Positions 32,429-33,215 of a DNA stretch of 33,215 bases are shown in pieces (within the stretch, counting starts at the first letter, position 1; every line of letters starts with the position of its first letter). Under the pieces are notes generated by a model. The model had not been told where the DNA came from. It saw only the letters and a list, made by a program, of their open reading frames with translations, and did no database searches. A program made the position numbers and the translations under genes. This DNA comes from JAWXVD01 sp044425705 (GTDB lineage: Bacteria; Bacillota; Clostridia; Lachnospirales; Lachnospiraceae): contig JAWXVD010000026.1 of NCBI GenBank assembly GCA_044425705.1, forward strand, positions 1 to 33,215, given 5' to 3'.

Positions 32429-32460
32429 AGTATGCTTATTTTACAAAGCATACTTTTGTC
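32423..32460 (-). terminator. Hairpin after the dihydrouridine synthase gene
   Basis: Arms 32423-32437 (GACAAAAGTATGCTT) and 32446-32460 are exact reverse complements with an 8-nt loop. It starts 7 bp beyond the dus stop on the minus strand and is followed by ACTTTTAG. It is a likely terminator; it shares bases with the operator 32404-32428. Confidence 0.65.
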
Positions 32461-32466
32461 TGTGAA

Positions 32467-33215
32467 CTACTCATGATTAAATTTTAATTCCTTAAAAATA
32501 TCATCTACTAATTGATGATAAACAGCTAATTTCGTGCACTTACATAGCTTTTTATAGATTTTTTCATAACCTTCAAAATTCATAATAAAATAATACCAAT
32601 AGGCTTTCATTCGATACAGTAAATTGGTGTCACCAGATAAATATTCTTGATTGACTTGATACAATTTGTCATGGAAACATCTTAATTCTTCTTTTTGCAA
32701 TGGTATTCCACCCTTTAACTGTCTTGCAAGTGCTGGGTTAATGATACTTCCTCTTCCTAGCATAAGCCCAATAATTTGTGGAAATTCTTCTATGGTCTGT
32801 ATGCCATCTTGTAGGGTATAAATATCGCCATTATAACAAATTGGATTAGTGGCTTGTGTCAAAATATCTGCTACCACCTCTCGATGCACTGGATATTTAT
32901 ACATTTCTTTTTGCAATCTAGGATGAAGTATCAATTCTTCCATTTTGTAATGATTATACACTTCTAATATTTCTTCAAATTCTTCTACTTCTCGGATTCC
33001 CAATCTAGTTTTGATTGATATTTTCATATCAGAACCCTCAAAAATTTCATAGAGAAATCTATCTAATATATCAGGGTCAGCTAAAAAACCAGATCCTCTT
33101 TTCTTAGCGACTACCGTTCCTGAAGGACATCCTAAATTCAGATTAATTTCATCATATCCCAACTCTTTTATTTCTTTTGCTGCATCAATAAATTTTTTAG
33201 CATCGTTTGTCAGCA
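32467..33215 (-). CDS. tRNA-dihydrouridine synthase (5' end beyond window)
   Basis: The C-terminal 249 codons of a flavoenzyme that reduces uridine in tRNA. The frame remains open to the right edge; the piece begins LTNDAKKFIDAAKE. The catalytic loop NLNLGCPSGTVVAKKRGSG contains the proton-donating Cys. KISIKTRLG, ILHPR, ICYNGDI and GLMLGRGSIINPALARQL are the FMN- and substrate-binding landmarks. About 60-80 N-terminal residues are probably missing, judged from usual lengths. The subgroup (DusB/DusC) is not decided. A hairpin terminator follows directly. Confidence 0.9.
   Translation of the reverse strand, partial: LTNDAKKFIDAAKEIKELGYDEINLNLGCPSGTVVAKKRGSGFLADPDILDRFLYEIFEGSDMKISIKTRLGIREVEEFEEILEVYNHYKMEELILHPRLQKEMYKYPVHREVVADILTQATNPICYNGDIYTLQDGIQTIEEFPQIIGLMLGRGSIINPALARQLKGGIPLQKEELRCFHDKLYQVNQEYLSGDTNLLYRMKAYWYYFIMNFEGYEKIYKKLCKCTKLAVYHQLVDDIFKELKFNHE

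Overview
The window is AT-rich DNA from a low-GC Gram-positive anaerobe, most likely a gut Lachnospiraceae-type Clostridium relative. The signs are AAGGAGG-type ribosome binding sites, frequent TTG/GTG starts, a folT tetrahydrofolate riboswitch, a preQ1-I riboswitch in front of a queuine-salvage pair, PTS genes with a PRD regulator, and tandem PD-(D/E)XK/Rpn genes. No rRNA, tRNA, CRISPR array or complete insertion sequence was seen. Both window edges cut genes: an Rpn-like gene on the left and a dihydrouridine synthase on the right.

Layout. 1-1970 is a repeat-rich patch with two near-identical Rpn-like genes in tandem, plus a remnant of a third on the other strand. 1973-4522 (minus) is a PduQ-like iron alcohol dehydrogenase followed by an orphan ParA ATPase, a small basic protein and an XRE regulator. 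4641-6196 (plus) is a preQ1 riboswitch, a QueL-like radical SAM enzyme and a YhhQ-family transporter. 6199-11313 is a CotH kinase/VTC-domain/DUF4956 operon with a second CotH gene diverging from it. 11379-12224 (plus) is a THF riboswitch controlling a FolT substrate-binding component. 12231-14610 (minus) is aroF-tyrA, preceded by a tyrosine-codon leader peptide and an attenuator. 14717-15969 is a PAS-GGDEF diguanylate cyclase with an unusual 11-bp-phased repeat in its promoter region.

16082-23516 (minus) reads as one six-gene operon: response regulator, histidine kinase, HlyD-like adaptor, MacB-like permease, lipoprotein and ABC ATPase, ending at a strong terminator. The permease and the lipoprotein carry methionine-rich low-complexity segments built from in-frame DNA minisatellites. 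The adaptor has a Cys-Asp-Cys-Cys cluster. 23835-24701 is an EamA transporter.

25038-32460 (minus) is a hexitol-type PTS locus: mannitol-family EIICB, MtlR-like PRD regulator, EIIA, PfkB sugar-phosphate kinase, SorE/YggP-like zinc dehydrogenase and an HPr. Two transcription units, one starting at EIICB and one at EIIA, have the same upstream architecture: a TTTGNCACT-N7-AGTGNCAAA palindrome, 16 bp, a -35 box, 17 bp, and a TATGAT -10 box. This is what a regulon activated by the encoded PRD regulator should look like.

The items most worth a second look are the tyrosine leader-peptide attenuator of aroF-tyrA, the Met-rich ABC export operon with its own two-component system, the twin PTS activator sites, the complete switching path readable at the THF riboswitch, and the ParA/basic-protein pair attached to a PduQ-like dehydrogenase. 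All functions are inferred from sequence by eye; no database search was run.
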